DNA from: Rhizodiscina lignyota
Lineage: Eukaryota > Ascomycota > Dothideomycetes > Aulographales > Rhizodiscinaceae
Length of the DNA stretch: 64,000 bases
Direction: 5' to 3'
Assembly (NCBI GenBank): GCA_010015805.1
Contig: ML978124.1
Coordinates: forward strand, 868,001 to 932,000
Positions 37,148 to 49,948 of the stretch are shown piece by piece. The notes under the pieces were generated by a model that searched no databases, was not told where the DNA came from, and was given only the letters and a program-made list of their open reading frames with translations. Position numbers and translations under genes: made by a program. The first letter of the stretch is position 1; each line of letters begins with the position of its first letter.

Positions 37148-38120
37148 TCTTCTCATTCGTACTGACATCGAGACAACATGATAACAAGTAAACACAATTA
37201 AGCAAGAAGTAGCAGTCTGTACTCCTTAAACCAAAGTACAAGCCTACTTAAAATTGCATTAGATCTTCTTCCTTTGATACGCGAGCCGTGTGAGAAATTA
37301 GCTCATTACTGCCTGCCAGCGTAAGCCTTGAACATTTTGGCAACTCTCTCGTTGTCAATACTACCGTCTCGGGCAACAGCCTCTCAAGCCGCCCTAGAAA
37401 AGTTGGAATATTCGATCTAGAATGCGAGTGGAGTCAAGTGCACTGCAAATTTAGCCTCAGAGGAGGAGCTTTGGGATCGGGCCGATTGAAGGTCTCAAAA
37501 TTAATAAATCACTAACTATTCGGTCAATACACTGCATCTTTAGTCTCCCTGTAGATGTATTCGACAATCATATTTCACTCCCAGAATGACAATAAGTAAG
37601 CTCTGCAATCACAACGGTTGGTAAAAGTGCTGTAGCCTCGCGGTTCAGCTTCTCACGGAGTACGTAAGCCGGCGTTCCACCTCTCCCCGTTCAAATCAGA
37701 AGTGCAGATAACCTGAAGCATTCTCCAGCACAGCAAAGTCCTTTTTCGTCCACTGCTTCGATCATGTTTCGGGATTAAGCTCTACGATTCCACCTCTTAG
37801 TCAGATGATCAGATATGTAATGTTAGGGCTGAATCCCGGCGTCCGTCGTTTAGCGGAGAGGAGAGCGAGCCAACGATTTGCCGAAGTGGCTGGCAGGCTG
37901 AATCCACGCGGCATAGCGCAGAATATAAACCTGCGAAGGAATGGCAGCAAACTTCTGGCCCTTCGTTGGGATGGAGGTTCCTTTTAATATTAACATAAAT
38001 CTCCATTCGTGGCATCTTGTGTCGAAACTCTCGTTGTCGCTCCATTCTCGTTGCAGTTGATACGTTGAGAAATAGCTGCGATAACGCTTCGTATTTGCCG
38101 TACGCATTTGCTTCAAAAAT
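37148..38120. other. Intergenic region, about 1 kb
   Basis: No gene is supported. It separates two genes in the same direction, so its right part should contain the promoter of the beta-lactamase-family gene. Confidence 0.4.
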
Positions 38121-39476
38121 ATGGCATCAATCTCTGAATCTTCAGCGGAGCGTATCCGGGCCATCACAGATCGCTACACCACAGCAGAAGAGCGCCAGAG
38201 GGTTCCCGGAATCAACATTCGTGTAATAAACAAGGATGGGGCGACGATTCTCTCGCACACTTCTGGCCAGATAACGAGGATTGAGAACCCATCGGAAACC
38301 CGACCCTTGAATCCCGACGATGCTGTCCGTTTCTACTCGGTCGGGAAGCTCTTCGCAGCAGTCGCCGCTTTGCAACTTGCGGAACGGGGCCTTCTTGATC
38401 TGGATGACCCAAAGGTCGTCGAAAAGTATCTCCCCCAGTTCTCGCCCGAGCGGATGAAAGTCTTGAAACGACTCGAGCCTGGCGAGCCCGGCAAAAGACA
38501 GCCCGTTTGGGAAGAACGTATGAGTCCGATCACCGTCAGGATGCTCCTCACACACACGGCCGGAGTATCGCACACAATCTTCGATGCCGAACACCGAGAG
38601 ATGTTGAACGGAGGTTCGGCCTCTAATCTGTCCCCGAAGACTCCATGGGAAATCTACCGCGCCGGGCAAGACAAGCACTTCTACATAGACCAGCCAGGTG
38701 TACGATTCCACTATAGCGGAGGTATGGAGCCTATCGCCATACTGGTCGAAAAGATAACCGGAATGTCACTTCGTAATTACTATGATGCAAACATCGTCAA
38801 ACCAGCGGGGTTCAAGCATACGAGAGCATACAACGTAGAAGAAAGCATCCCGGAGCCGTCCAAGTTGCACACACCTTCCATGCGCTCCCCCGACGGGAGC
38901 TTCAAGCCGCAGCTCATGACAGCAGGGAGTACGTTCTACGGTCTACGCGCAAACGACGATTTCAAGGCATTTCCAGAAAGTGACAAGCATGGCTACAGCG
39001 TCAGCACGACGATAGTAGGTACAGCAGGCGATCTGTCCCTGCTTCTCGCCGCTCTATTGAACGACGGCGTCAGCCCCGTCACCGGAGAGCGCGTCTTGTC
39101 GCCAGAGTCCATCAAAATGATGGCCACTCCTCAGCTTTCGCCATCACAGATCGAAAAGCATCGCAGAGTCGGTGATCCAGGACCTGTAAATCACAGTGCT
39201 GATCTGGGCGCTCGTGACCCGAAAGGTAGCATTGGCATATCATGCGCTGTCCAAGGTGAGGACAGGATGATTCGGACTGGGCGAGGCCGAAAGGCAGGCT
39301 CATTTTATTGGTATGGCCTTGCTAATATGGACTGGTGGGTTGATCCGAAGGCGGGAATAGCAGTGGTGGCGACAAGTCATTTCTTCCCTTGGCAAGACCC
39401 GGCTTGGGTCGATTATGTGGGGGAAGTTGAGGAAGCGATATATGACGGCCTGGAGCCAAGTAAAGCGCATCTGTAA
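38121..39476 (+). CDS. Beta-lactamase/transpeptidase-family serine hydrolase
   Basis: An intronless gene of 451 residues without a signal peptide. The catalytic SxxK motif is FYSVGKLFAA near residue 75, which places the serine after the usual DAVRF stretch. The second motif is the tyrosine of RFHYSGGMEP near residue 200, and MLLTHTAGVSH is the strong family block between them. This is the class C beta-lactamase-like fold shared by fungal esterases and LovD-type acyltransferases; these proteins hydrolyse or transfer acyl groups and rarely act on antibiotics. No biosynthetic cluster surrounds it, so the role is open. It is convergent with the glycosyltransferase gene, 205 bp away. Confidence 0.9.
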   Translation: MASISESSAERIRAITDRYTTAEERQRVPGINIRVINKDGATILSHTSGQITRIENPSETRPLNPDDAVRFYSVGKLFAAVAALQLAERGLLDLDDPKVVEKYLPQFSPERMKVLKRLEPGEPGKRQPVWEERMSPITVRMLLTHTAGVSHTIFDAEHREMLNGGSASNLSPKTPWEIYRAGQDKHFYIDQPGVRFHYSGGMEPIAILVEKITGMSLRNYYDANIVKPAGFKHTRAYNVEESIPEPSKLHTPSMRSPDGSFKPQLMTAGSTFYGLRANDDFKAFPESDKHGYSVSTTIVGTAGDLSLLLAALLNDGVSPVTGERVLSPESIKMMATPQLSPSQIEKHRRVGDPGPVNHSADLGARDPKGSIGISCAVQGEDRMIRTGRGRKAGSFYWYGLANMDWWVDPKAGIAVVATSHFFPWQDPAWVDYVGEVEEAIYDGLEPSKAHL

Positions 39477-39681
39477 AGGAGCGGATAGATTGCCTTTGGA
39501 CAAGCTCTTAAAACTTGGACTTCACCACGGTTGGGCAGTGGAAAATGATCAAAGCAGATCTGAATTGATATATAATCTTGGCTGCATCATTACCATCATG
39601 TCGCTGAATCATGAATTGCAAATCGCAAGATCTGGGTATTCTCAAGGAAATTCGTTAGAAGGCAATCAGGGGAATCATTGA

Positions 39682-42600
39682 TCACGATGTCCCACTGGCC
39701 TCACCCACCTCACCTACTGGGTCGTCCTCCCTTCCCTCCAACCTCTTCCTCCTCATCTCCTCTTCCATCAGACTTTGCTTCTTGACATATTCCATCACAA
39801 TCTCTTCCTCGCGCAATCTCTTCTCTTCTTCCTCCTGCTCCTTCTTCGCCACACCTTTGCTCTCTTCCATCACCTTCTTCAGCTCCTCATCTTCATCAGG
39901 ATCGACTTCTCTCGCTGCCGAAGAAGCAATCTTGCTTTCTTCCAGCACCTTCCTCAGCTCTTCATCTTCATCTGGCGGTACCTCCTTCGCTGGCACAGGT
40001 GTGAGTTTACTCTCCTCTACCGCTTTTCTCAGCTCCTCATCTTCGTCTTCATCCACTACGCCAGTTCTCGTCGGCGCTGGTGTCATCATACTCATGTCGA
40101 CGGCTCGCTTGAACTCCTCATCGCTCTCTGTGGGAGCATAATCGTCGTCCGAGTCGTCCCACTCGCTATCGCTTGACTTGACTCTCCTCAGAGCCCGACT
40201 CCGCTGCTCCAGTACGCTCTTCTTGAGCACCTCATGAAGATTGCGATTATACTCGTCCTCATCCACACCCTCAGGCCTGTGCTTCGATGCTTCCGCGACA
40301 CTGGCAGCAACTGCACTCCGCAGGGCTTCGTCCTCATCCTGACTCTTCCGCTTATCGCTCTCCAGTGCCGAAATGCTCGCACGGATCGCTTTGGCAATGA
40401 GCGCATCTTCATCCTCATCGCCTCTGGACGTCTGTTGCACGGACATCCTAATCGCTTCTTCGAGCTCATCAGCTTCACTATCCTCATCCTCGTAGTGAAC
40501 CTGACGATCGATATTAGGAGGCTCGTCAGATGTAGAGAGCTCATGATGGTGTGGCCGAGGCTGCGGATAAGTTCTCGCATGCGTTATTGGCGGCCCGCAG
40601 CTGGTACCACCTGGCAACTCGTGCACCGTAGCGGTCGATGGAGTGTCGAGCTCTGAGACTCTTATCCTTGGCTCAGAACTCGGTTCCGCCAGTGGTGCCG
40701 ACAGGGTATGCTCGATTGGTCCACCATCGAGCTCCACTGCACTTTTACTACCATGGTGAGCGCGATACTTTTGCGCCAACTCGTGAGTTAGCTGGTGGAG
40801 GTCCTTGGCCCAATCTTTTCCATCCGTGTACTCTTTCAATCTTTCTTTGCCTTTCTCTTTCTTTGCGTCCTTCTCGATGCGCCTCGTCTCTCGATGCTGC
40901 TCCCATTTCTCCTTCATCACGTCCATATGCTCTTCCACAACACTTCTCTGCTTCAGCATTTCGGACTGATACTCCAAGAACCTCGTCACGATCTCCTTCC
41001 TCTCCTCCCTCGTGATCGAAGCGAAATCCTCGTAGCCTTGTGCAGTACGACTGGCAATGATGTAGTTGTTCACGCTCTGCCCGAGATGTCTCTGCACTTC
41101 TTGATATACACCCTTCATCGTGTACGCTGGAATACCGTAGATGCCGGCTCCCGGTTTGGTGACGAGGCCAGCAATGCCCTTGCCGACGCCCTTAACAAAG
41201 CCTTCCGCGCCCTTTTTCTTCGCGCCCAGATATGGCTGTGTGACCAAGCCGGTTATGCCGTCATACATACCATATCCAAACTCCTTTGCCGCGGTCTTAA
41301 TGCCGCTTTGGACACCAGTCACTTTATCCACTTCACGGACGGTGTCATCGCCATACAGCTTTGGCATATTGTGAAATCCCTTCGCCAACGCCAGCGAGAA
41401 GTCCATTGGGCTCTTCAGACCCGCACCAATAATGCGCTGCATTCCCTTGCCGGTGCCGAGGATAGTGTCGAGTTTGACGTGCTTGTTATGCTCGTTCTCA
41501 TTATTTACCCACGTCTTCATAGAAGTCGACCGGCTATGGGATCTTTCCCGCCCGACGGGAGACTCGCCTCGAGATCCAGGACGGGAACTCGAGCCTGAGC
41601 CGGATCTCGAATGACGTGAGAAGACGCCTGAAAGGGAGCGTTGCTCCGAGTGCTCCGGGACTACGAGCTTGTTCATGTCTTGCGGGTCGGTTATTGGGGT
41701 TGGTGAGACGACAGGTGTTATGTCAGTCAACACCGTGCTCGTTTCAGAGAATGTCCTCTCGGAGCTTTGCGCACCAGGAGATAGGGGCTTTCTTTGAACC
41801 GAGTGGGTGGAAGTAGAAGTCGTAGTTGGGCTCAGTGGGTTGATTGTTTCATCGGAGCCGATGACAGTGTCATTCTCCGCAATGGAAGGGTTTGATGCGT
41901 TAGTTGAGTCCGTTGACATCTTCTTCAATGAGGCCCCTTCGGAGCTGGTTCGTGCTGGCGACAAAGGTGGCAAAGAAACGGAGCTCGTTGACGCTGGGGT
42001 CGGTGTTGTTGATGGGCCTGCCACAGTTGTGGCCGAGTCAGACTTGGGAGGACTTGCCTTTGCCTTTTGGGCATCGGGATGAATCCTCAACGCCTTTAAT
42101 GTCTCAATGGGCATATCCGCCACACCCATCAGCATGCTACCCACAGTTCCAATGAGCGCACCAGCTCCACCAGTAACTGGATCCCAAGGGCCTTCGTCGG
42201 TCTCATACTCCCTCGATCGGAAGAGCTTCAGGTCGCTAAAACTCAAAATCTTCTCTTCCGCTAAAATGCAAGCAGCAAGTGCACTCAGGCGTACATTACT
42301 CCTCTTCACGCGCCACACTGCAGCACGGTCTGGTAGGATGGCGCAGCGCATGCCTTCGACACCCCCGGGCAACATCTGATGGAAGGATTCCGCACCCGCC
42401 TCGTTGCCTTTCTCTTGTCTGATCTGCTCCGCCATCTCTTTTGCTTTGACCTGGCTCTCCGGCTTGAGACAGAATCGTATTGCCTCCGCCAAGTTGTCTG
42501 CTGTGAGCACTTTGTACGGTATCGGTTTGGGTCCAGCCCCAGCTCTTGCCACCATCGCGCCCCAGAAAGGCTGGTCTCCGAAGAAGGGCACGATCATAGT

Positions 42601-44411
42601 CGGCTTGCCAGCTGCGATTCCTGCAGCAGTCGTGCCTGCACCGCCGTGATGCACAACAGCGGAAACATGCTGAAATAGCCAGTCGTGCGGAACATTCCCA
42701 AGCATGAAAACGCCCTCAGGAATGCCTAGTTCATCTGCACCAATGCCACCCCAACCTTTAGAGACAAGTGCTCGGCACCCAACCTTCTGCACAGCCTCAA
42801 AGATCATTTTAGTAAGAGCATTCGGATCGTCAACGACAATCGAGCCAAATCCAATATAGACTGGAGGGTCGCCAGCTTGGAGATACTCCAAAAGGTCAGG
42901 TGCTGGTGTGAAATTGGTAGCGAGATTGAGGAAATAAAACCCTGAGATGGAGATATGAGATGCCCAGTCTTTCGGTTTTGGAATTAATGCTGGTGACCAG
43001 CAATAGGTCCATGGGACGCGAACTCGAGCAAGCATTCCTGGAGCCCACATCAGGCTGATAGGCTCTAGTTGTAGACTATGGACACGGAAGCGGTTGATGA
43101 TGTCGCCAAGACCTTGCCAAGTGAGCATATCGACAAGGGCATAGGACATGAAGTTGGTCAGAGTGGTATCTGCGTCGGAGGACTGAATATTCGCGAGAGG
43201 GTGCGGGAAAGATGATGTTGGTGACCACGGCATTCTGCGCACTTGTCAGAATCTAGTACAGAGGTTAATTCAAGGAGCAGACATACGTGAACATCATATG
43301 CAGGGGTATACCAAGCCGCTCTGCGCAGTGAATATGTGCGAAACTTGGCGGATTCGCAATGATCGCATCGGCAATGAAGGGCTTCCCGGCGCCGGCGTGG
43401 AGATATGCAGTTCTAATCTCTTGTCCTCCGGTGTATCTCAGCGTCATATCATCTGCTGGCTGATCCATGCCGTCGCCAATCTCAAAGCAAGATCGCCAGC
43501 AGCCTTTGATGATCTCTCCGATACCCTGGCGTCGCTTTCCTATATCTCCTTTGCGGATCGCATCGAAGCCCGGCATGAGACCTGGGTTCTTGACCATGAA
43601 GGCCATAAGCTCTGATGGGTCACCACCAATACTAAAGAACTCGAGTCCATTTTCCTCCACGAAGTTTTTGAAAGTCGGATGAGTGGCGAGCCGCACCCTA
43701 TGCTTGTAGGACTCCTTCAATACCTTCCCAAGAGCCAGAAATGGTTGCACATCTCCTCGAGAGCCGACAACATGTATGACAATATTCAGAGGCGGAGGAA
43801 GCTTGGTGCCAGGTGCACCTCCCAGCGACTCTGGGATGTAAGGAGGGGGTGGGGGGCCTTCTTCGCGAATGTGATCGAGCTGATGCCTCAGGGCTGGGAC
43901 GAGGAAGGAGGAGAGCTTGCGAGAGCGCTGGTCGATCCGGATGTTCACACGACCATCGTCTACGGAAATCAGTCACTGATTTGCGCAGCAGCCGCGTATA
44001 CTGACCTGCAACCTGAGCATTTGTTCCCATGCCACCTTGTTCATCGTGGATATGGCCCCACTCGTTGCTATACGCTGGTGGCGCAACATCCAGCTCCTCT
44101 GCCGACGGTTGCTGATCGAGACCACTGTGATATTGGTAGAAGCTATCAATTGTTGATCTGAAAAGTTGATTAGTTTCATAAATGATAGAGACCGAACGAG
44201 CTTCCTACAATCGTGTTTGGTCTGTCTGGCCCGCTGCTGTTTCCTCCTCTGCTCTAACAGCCTCCGCGCTAGATTTCGAGGGCATTTCTGCCGCGCCTCC
44301 TTCAATTGCTGCTACTGCGGCTTGAGCAGCAGCATCAATTTGAGAGGTAGCGGTCTCATTGCCTGGCTCCTCGTAATCTGGTGGCGGCGCATTCTCCGAG
44401 TTGGAAGCCAT
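39682..44411 (-). CDS. Sterol-type UDP-glycosyltransferase with VPS13-like segment and UIM-like repeats
   Basis: Four exons, 44209-44411, 44006-44157, 43287-43959 and 39682-43234, encode about 1526 residues. The first 110 residues are disordered. A GT1 glycosyltransferase of the Atg26/UGT80 type follows, with IHVVGSRGDVQPFLALGKVL near residue 165 and the sugar-nucleotide signature VHHGGAGTTAAGIAAGKP near residue 530. After a serine/threonine-rich linker, residues about 930-1060 (YGMYDGITGLVTQPYLGAKK, KGVGKGIAGLVTKPGAG) resemble the amphipathic C-terminal region of VPS13. The tail, from about residue 1220, carries at least seven motifs of UIM type, such as ADELEEAIRMSVQQ, DEALRSAVAASVAE, DEELRKAVEESKLT and DEELRKVLEESKIA. 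The protein could glucosylate sterol at a ubiquitin-marked membrane. It lacks the GRAM and PH domains of Atg26. Confidence 0.9.
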
Positions 44412-45358
44412 TGTGTGCGGTGAAAGGGGCGCCTAATTTCGCAGGCGTCCAGAATTAGCTGTCGACCTCATATGTTTGCCGCTGCCTTGCTCATGGGGAT
44501 TGCAATGACGAGAGGCACTCAGGCGTATCAAGAGGAAAAAGTTGCGAGCTGTGACGCGTCCCGCGTAGTGATGTAAGTAACGGAGCGGCCTCCTTAGCCA
44601 GTGGCTGGGGCTGTGTATATAGATTCACAAGATCCTCGCATGTCGGTAGTGGTGTACCTAGGTAGGCTAATACTGGATAAGTTCACCGCAAACTGCACCT
44701 AGCAGTTGGAGTCGATGCCTTTCGTAGATCTCGCCAGTGATAACGCGAAGCTCTTCCGCATTTCAGCCTCGTGAGGATCCCTCAGCCAAGGACGGGTTAG
44801 TAACCTCGTTCCTTGAAATATGCCTACCTTACGTACTCCGTCCACCTTTGACTCTTATCACGCATGAAAACGAGATTCTCACTCATAAGGCATGTTCACG
44901 GAGACTTATGTTCTTGGGAGCCTAAAAGTAGAACATGTGTATGGTGGGTAGGCGGAGTCTATCTCCAAAGGAGGACTTGGTTCTCTCTCCCTCTTCCGCC
45001 AAAACTCCAATCCCTAAGACGCAGAGAGTTGAGTGCCAAATTTCGACCTGGCCGTAAACAAGACATCAATGGCCTACTAACATGTCACCAATCATGTTAA
45101 GATGAGTGAAATGTATCTCCTGCCGTGCTGGTGGGCCACCTCGAGCCAGCCTAAGGCGAGCTCGCACTTGCCAAATGTGAAGAACATGAAAAGAGAGAAG
45201 CGCGTTCGACATGCAATCACAAGAGAGTAAAGTATCGCAGCTCACCTTTATTATTTTCAACCGCCTCCGAGTCTTTCAACAATAGTCCTCCTTCAAGCCA
45301 TTACAGTCATCTCGAAATACCTCCAGCGAAGGGTGACACTAGCGATCAGGGCAAGGAC
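44412..45358. other. Divergent intergenic region, about 0.95 kb
   Basis: It lies between the start of the glycosyltransferase gene (minus) and the start of the BTB gene (plus), and so holds both promoters. No gene is supported in it. Confidence 0.45.
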
Positions 45359-46039
45359 ATGGCGCGAGAATGCCCCTTATTCAAGAAAATGCTGCCGTCG
45401 GGGTCGCTCTATGACTCCATAATCACTATCGAAGTCGGTCCCAAACCACCAAAGGCCTACTGGCTACACGAAGGCATCCTCTGTCACCATTCCCTCTATT
45501 TCAGAGAAGCGCTACGAGGAGATTCCAGCGAAAGTCAACAGAAGGTTATCAAGCTTGAGGAGACCGAAGTCAAAGTGTTCGATGCGTTCAAGAACTGGCT
45601 CTACACTGGAAAGCTCTTCGATACCTCTACGCTCGACGACCCAAAAGTGTTCGATGTGCTTTGCAAGATTTGGATTTTTGGTAATAGGCGCGGCGTCCCC
45701 GGACTCAAGAATGCCGCCGCCGATGCGTTCATCGATCAGTCGTTGAGGCTATGGATACTCCCGGATGAGCTCTTCCTTTTCATCTACGACAACACTTCAA
45801 ACGGTGCACAACTTCGCACACTCATTGCTGATCTACTCGTTCTGTCGCGCGACCTTCTGGAGATGTTCACAAGATTGGATGGCTCTCTAGTGGAGCGCTA
45901 TCCTAAGCAATTATTGTTGGATGTCCTTCGATCCCCTATGCACAAAGACTTGAGATTCCAATCGATTGCCTCAAAGATCTTCATCGGCAAGATGGATCGA
46001 TGCAAATACCACGACCATCGAGGGCCGGATGAGATATAG
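45359..46039 (+). CDS. BTB/POZ-domain protein
   Basis: An intronless gene of 226 residues. The BTB fold starts near residue 18 with DSIITIEVGPKPPKAYWLHE and continues through ILCHHSLYFREALRGD, KLEETEVKVFDAFKNWLYTG and LCKIWIFGNRRGVPGLKNAA, the usual fungal BTB pattern. A helical region follows, and there is no kelch, MATH or zinc-finger partner domain. Such short BTB proteins are abundant in Pezizomycotina; BTB domains dimerise or bind Cul3, but this protein's partner is unknown. Confidence 0.88.
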   Translation: MARECPLFKKMLPSGSLYDSIITIEVGPKPPKAYWLHEGILCHHSLYFREALRGDSSESQQKVIKLEETEVKVFDAFKNWLYTGKLFDTSTLDDPKVFDVLCKIWIFGNRRGVPGLKNAAADAFIDQSLRLWILPDELFLFIYDNTSNGAQLRTLIADLLVLSRDLLEMFTRLDGSLVERYPKQLLLDVLRSPMHKDLRFQSIASKIFIGKMDRCKYHDHRGPDEI

Positions 46040-46535
46040 AATGGGCGACTGGCACCAGCATGGATCAAGCTTAGCAGTCTTTCGTGTGCTGCGGCTGGGA
46101 TGACGAGACTCTCGGCTTGTTTGAGTGCGTGGATGAGGCCTATTTTCATGGGGATATTCCTTGCCGATACACAAAGGTTTACAGGAATAGCTCTTTGGGC
46201 GCAGATACATCGGACGGGATACAGCCGGCACTCTCAAAAAGGGGGGCGAGCGTTCTGGATTATGGTTGTTTCACTCAACGGTCTTTGAAAGCTCGGTGTC
46301 CTCAGAAAAGAATAGGAAGAGTTTCACCGTAAAGCAATGAAGTATATCTGTCCTTGACATTTGGCGTGCTTATGTTGTCACAATGTGTTTGTCAATGCGA
46401 AGATTTTCATATCCTCATCCTGTCAATTCTCTTCATGAAGCGCAAGGCTCCGTGAAGACGCGTAATCACTCTAGTCTCTATATATTAAAGAATGCAAGGG
46501 AACAGAGCCTGGTCTCCTTTCTCTTGTTTAGTAGT
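46040..46535. other. Intergenic region between two convergent genes
   Basis: It contains the 3' flanks of the BTB and transporter genes. No gene is supported. Confidence 0.4.
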
Positions 46536-48935
46536 TTAGCCGCAGTACACCCCCCCTGGGCATCCAACCGCGGTCCCCTTCACTGCACCAGAAACACCCG
46601 CAACTTGCAAAATGGCTCCGACAATGCCGCCCAGACCCTCTCCAGCAATAAAACCAGCTGCGACGGCATAGCAGTACATAGCATAGTTTGAAGGAGCATT
46701 CTTTCTCCAGAAGAAGGCGAATGTTGCGCCAAGCATCATCGCGGTAGGGTATGTCGTCGTGTTCAGAATCCAGGCAATGCCCACCGCATTCCAGTTCGGG
46801 ACGTAAACCCAATACTTGGGTGGTACCCACTGATATTTGATGATGGTTGTGAGTACAGCGACGACGCCCATGGCGATTGCGGTATAGCCTGATGACGGTG
46901 GAATAGGCAGCTCTGGACTTGAGACAGCGACAGCAATGGCGCGCCAGGATGCTACATCTGGGGCTGCAAAGCTGCAGTGGTCGGCGAGCTCGAGGTTGTT
47001 GATGCAAGGGTAAGCCGTGCTGAAGAGCACGTACAGACCCGTAGACATGAAGATTGATACAAGAGCACCGATGGATTGCGCGTAAAACTGCACGCGGGGT
47101 GATGCGCGGAGGAGATGGGTCGTCTTGAGATCGCCGAGCATATCCGCAGACTGCTCAGATGCTGCGAGAGCAACCAGTCCAGCGGTGGTGTTGAGTAGCT
47201 CTCCCTTCCCGGTTGAATACTTGCCACGCGTAACACCACCAATGACCAGCTGGCTGGCATTTCCAACAGACGTCACTAGTAGCTGTCAGTTGTAATGATA
47301 TAAATCAGCATTCTGAAGTTGCATACCTGGGATAATATTTGTGCGTCCAGCACTCTCCGCTCCGATGAAGGAGAACAGGAAAGCTACACGTCTATTAGCT
47401 TGATGCTTCATTCGGGGTAGAGCATTGCCTACCGAAGATGATAGCCAATATTGAGACACCGACGTTCTGGCCATACTGAACACCAAGCACAAGGCAGGTC
47501 AGGAACGTAGCAAAGACGATTCCGCCAGTCCAAAGCCACCACGGCACTTGCTCTTCAGGTGGCGCGGGGTCATGAATGAGATCCTTCTCGTCGATCTCAA
47601 TGCCGCGTAGCCTTTTGAAAAATGGCTGAAGAACTTGAATGAGTGAAGCCCAAAGGGTCCTCCAGTTCGCCCCTAGTTCGGAGAAGGAAGCGCAGAGAAG
47701 CAACATCGTTCCTGGCCAGATGAGCCAGTAACGAGGTGATGGATGGTGCACTGGGTCGTCTAGTACCATGCCCATATAGTTCATATAGCCGGGGAACTCA
47801 GGGGACACGGGAACGCCAAAAGCTTTGCCGGTGCTGATCAATGAAGGAGCAATGATAGCCCATCCGAGAATGGCGCCACCGAAGAAAGAGTAGGATGCGT
47901 TGATACCTGTCAGCATACCCGCTCCAGTGAAGGCCGGCGTGAATTCCAAGACCCATGACCAGTTCTCGACTCTAATTGCTGCCGACCATCCGAGACGGTA
48001 CAGGGTCCATCCCCAATGCCAGTCCCATAGAATACTATTGCAGATGTAAGTTAACAAAGACGAAAAGGATGGGGTTGAGCACCTACCCAGGGGCGTACTC
48101 AGAGACAACACGCAAAGTGATGGCTCCGAGGAATGCAAACACAAGAGCCTTGGTCTTCTTTCGAGCAGTAATCTCAGCGTTGAGGCCCGAATGCAACGCC
48201 CGGATGGTGTGCGCAGCAGCAACTGCAGATGGAAACACGAGCTTCTGCTTGAGAATATAGAACTTCCTGAGAGGGATAGCAAAGCACATGCCATAGTATG
48301 CACACGCTAGCTAGCTGTCAGATCAATGTTCGACTCGGGATGATGCGTGACGTACCGATTGTAAACGTAATTAAGCGTCCAAAGTCATCTTTGGGGTGTC
48401 CGCTTAGCAGTCCGAGCTGGTACGCTGCTGGAATACCACTGGCGTAGATGAGGCCCAAGGAGCCGGCTGCTGTAGCCGCACTTTGGACGCAAACATTTTC
48501 TTTCGGACCAAAGTAGCCACCTCCGAGGTATGTAGGGAGGACCTTCGAGAGAGGCTTGAGAATGGCGAAGCCGAGAATTGAACCGAAGAGTGAGGCGCCA
48601 AAGGTCCAGCCAGTCTTTAGGCCCAGATAAATACTACGATTGTGAGTGACAGTGACTTGCAAAGAAACTATGGGGTCTCACTTTGAGGCAGCAATGACTC
48701 CACCAAGAATGCAGCCAACTAAGACCGCCCGTATGGTAAATTGTTGCGTCTCTGGTTCAGCATTCGGATCCTCGGGGAACTGCTCCTCGTGCGAGAGCTC
48801 TTCGTTGATGTGCTGGACATCCGAAACATCACCTGAGTCTACTGTGATGGTCGCCTCCACCTTATCAAAGCCAATCTTTTGGTCGGCTTTGAGTTCCTTC
48901 TCAATGCTGGAGATGTTGTCAGAGTTTCCGTCCAT
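46536..48935 (-). CDS. OPT family oligopeptide/metal-chelate transporter
   Basis: Six exons, 48682-48935, 48356-48633, 48087-48306, 47433-48034, 47327-47383 and 46536-47275, keep phase and encode 716 residues. A 70-residue acidic cytoplasmic N-terminus precedes many membrane segments, beginning FTIRAVLVGCILGGVIAASN. Conserved blocks are NIYLGLKTGWTFGASLFGSI, FVFPS-like LVFPSAVAAAHTIRALHSG, TGINASYSFFGGAILGWAI, and IIPGVTSVGNASQLVIGG. The protein lies in the YSL-like half of the OPT family (plasma-membrane proton symport of oligopeptides or metal chelates) rather than the Isp4-type peptide group, but the substrate cannot be told. One exon is only 57 nt. Confidence 0.92.
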
Positions 48936-49948
48936 TTTGGCGAATTTTCCGCGTGCTTAACAACAACAAAGAGAACAAGAGTACTCTATAGCAGTATATA
49001 AATCTGATCCATATGTCATATGCACCCTTACCAGACGATCGTTATCAGGTTTGTTCATCTTCGCTCCCCCTCGGCTGAAGTGCCGCATAGCCTTATCATG
49101 CAGTGCGTCGATCGTTCCAAACGTGCAAATATATCTACCTGCCCCTTTTGTGTAGATAAACACCAACTAACAGCATGTGTTGTGGCGATTATCGGTTCCC
49201 TTTCTGCATATCATGCGTTTGCGGCCGCAGGGACGGTTAGCCAGATCCCGGCAGCCGGCAACCGGTTCAAAATTTCAGATATACCGCATATCAACTTCCA
49301 GAATGTTGGGAGAAAGAAGCGATGAAAGTACAGCTCCAGTCGGTGCCAAGTCCGATATTGGAGGTTCCGGACAACTGCACGACTCATGCAGAAGGCGTCA
49401 TGGATCGAGTCATGAAGGCGCGGAAGATTGGTGGAGTTAGTTTTGACATGCTTTCAAAATTGTAGATCATGGCGAATAGGGAAGAGCGTAAGAGGAGAGA
49501 TGATGAGATGAATCTGGTATCAAAAAAAAAAACGACCTGAAACATGTCTAATTCGGAGGAAAGCAATGTCTGATTTCCAAAATCTCACACTGCCTTAGCT
49601 ACATATGCGTCTGGCGTTCGGAGATACAAGAAGTGGCGTGAAGTTGCGGGCTTCCAATTCTGACAATAGATCGTGCATCTCCTTGAGTCGCGAAGATAAC
49701 TAGGAGGCGAACAATCACACACCAAGTCATGTCCAAAGTGATAGCAGCTACGAGACCGCAAGGCGGGTGTGGTTGAGGAAGATAGAGGAGGAGGCAGCAA
49801 ATTAGGAAGGTGGATAACGCGGCAATTTGTTCGTCAAATCTTCGGTCCACCCGGCTTTCGGTCCCAATTCTTCACCAACAGTGGACAGGGGTACTTTCAT
49901 GCGCCTTCTGACACCTCAATTAAGAGTTATACCTTGTCCTCGATACTC
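48936..49948. other. Divergent intergenic region, about 1 kb
   Basis: It separates the starts of the OPT transporter (minus) and the oxygenase (plus) and so carries both promoters. A run of twelve A residues lies near 49530. No gene is supported. Confidence 0.45.

Noticed and set aside
40795-41598. Plus-strand frame of 267 codons opposite the glycosyltransferase
   Set aside because: It is an antisense shadow of the charged tail region.
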